This document shows positions 5,332 through 5,388 of a stretch of 5,388 bases of DNA, piece after piece. Every line of letters starts with the position of its first letter. Position 1 is the stretch's first letter. The notes below the pieces were generated by a model that was not told the origin of the DNA, searched no databases, and saw nothing but the letters and a program-made list of their open reading frames with translations. The DNA comes from Planctomycetaceae bacterium (GTDB lineage: Bacteria; Planctomycetota; Planctomycetia; Planctomycetales; Planctomycetaceae), in the NCBI GenBank assembly GCA_023258825.1, contig JALQWE010000294.1:1-5388 (forward strand). The letters run 5' to 3'. Made by a program: the position numbers and the translations under genes.

Positions 5332-5388
5332 AACTGTGGCAGCCGACATTTGAGATGTCCCGAGCTGCAACGATCTGTCTCTTTGGGG
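5332..5388. other. Downstream flank of nadC
   Basis: The last 57 bases contain no gene. A short inverted repeat, gacat (5345-5349) with atgtc (5355-5359), has no T-tract after it, so I do not call a terminator. Any operon partner of nadC would lie beyond the window. Confidence 0.5.

Noticed and set aside
4666..5370. 234-codon minus-strand open frame
   Set aside because: It is antisense to nadC, whose motifs are unambiguous on the plus strand. Long antisense frames are common in GC-rich coding DNA.

Overview
The window looks like a piece of a planctomycete chromosome or metagenome-assembled genome. The evidence is the gene set (a futalosine-pathway-type UbiA prenyltransferase, a ThiF/MoeB enzyme with a C-terminal extension, an NHL/PQQ-like propeller protein and a Tat-exported family that I associate with Planctomycetes and Verrucomicrobia), a moderately high G+C content, and weak or absent Shine-Dalgarno sequences. 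No rRNA, tRNA, CRISPR array or recognisable transposase gene is present.

Layout from left to right. Positions 1-186 are non-coding and hold a compact repeat cluster: a perfect 16-bp tandem duplication, then two tandem ~67-bp units. The first unit is the core of a long inverted repeat flanked by A6 and T6 runs, so it resembles a bidirectional terminator. Next, on the minus strand, come a UbiA-type prenyltransferase (stop at 187, start at 1059), probably MqnP of menaquinone synthesis, and upstream of it a ThiF/MoeB-type adenylyltransferase (1172 to about 2197). These may form an operon. At about 2168-2184 the ThiF homology stops abruptly, without its usual first ~20-25 residues. On the plus strand the C-terminal half of a beta-propeller protein begins at the same point and runs to 2747. 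Two divergent genes have therefore both lost their 5' ends at one junction, as expected from a deletion across a divergent promoter region or from an assembly misjoin.

Convergent with the propeller remnant is a minus-strand gene (2876-4135) for a Tat-exported protein that looks like a divergent Gfo/Idh/MocA-type protein. A strong hairpin lies between the two. A divergent intergenic region with a good extended -10 promoter then leads to nadC (4450-5331, plus), an intact quinolinate phosphoribosyltransferase of NAD synthesis. The last 57 bases hold no gene.

The genes do not form one pathway. They are mostly cofactor and quinone housekeeping genes (MqnP, ThiF/MoeB, NadC) plus a secreted protein of unknown role. 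I found no convincing new multi-gene system. The points most worth a second look are the double-truncation junction near 2175 and the structured repeat cluster at 9-176.
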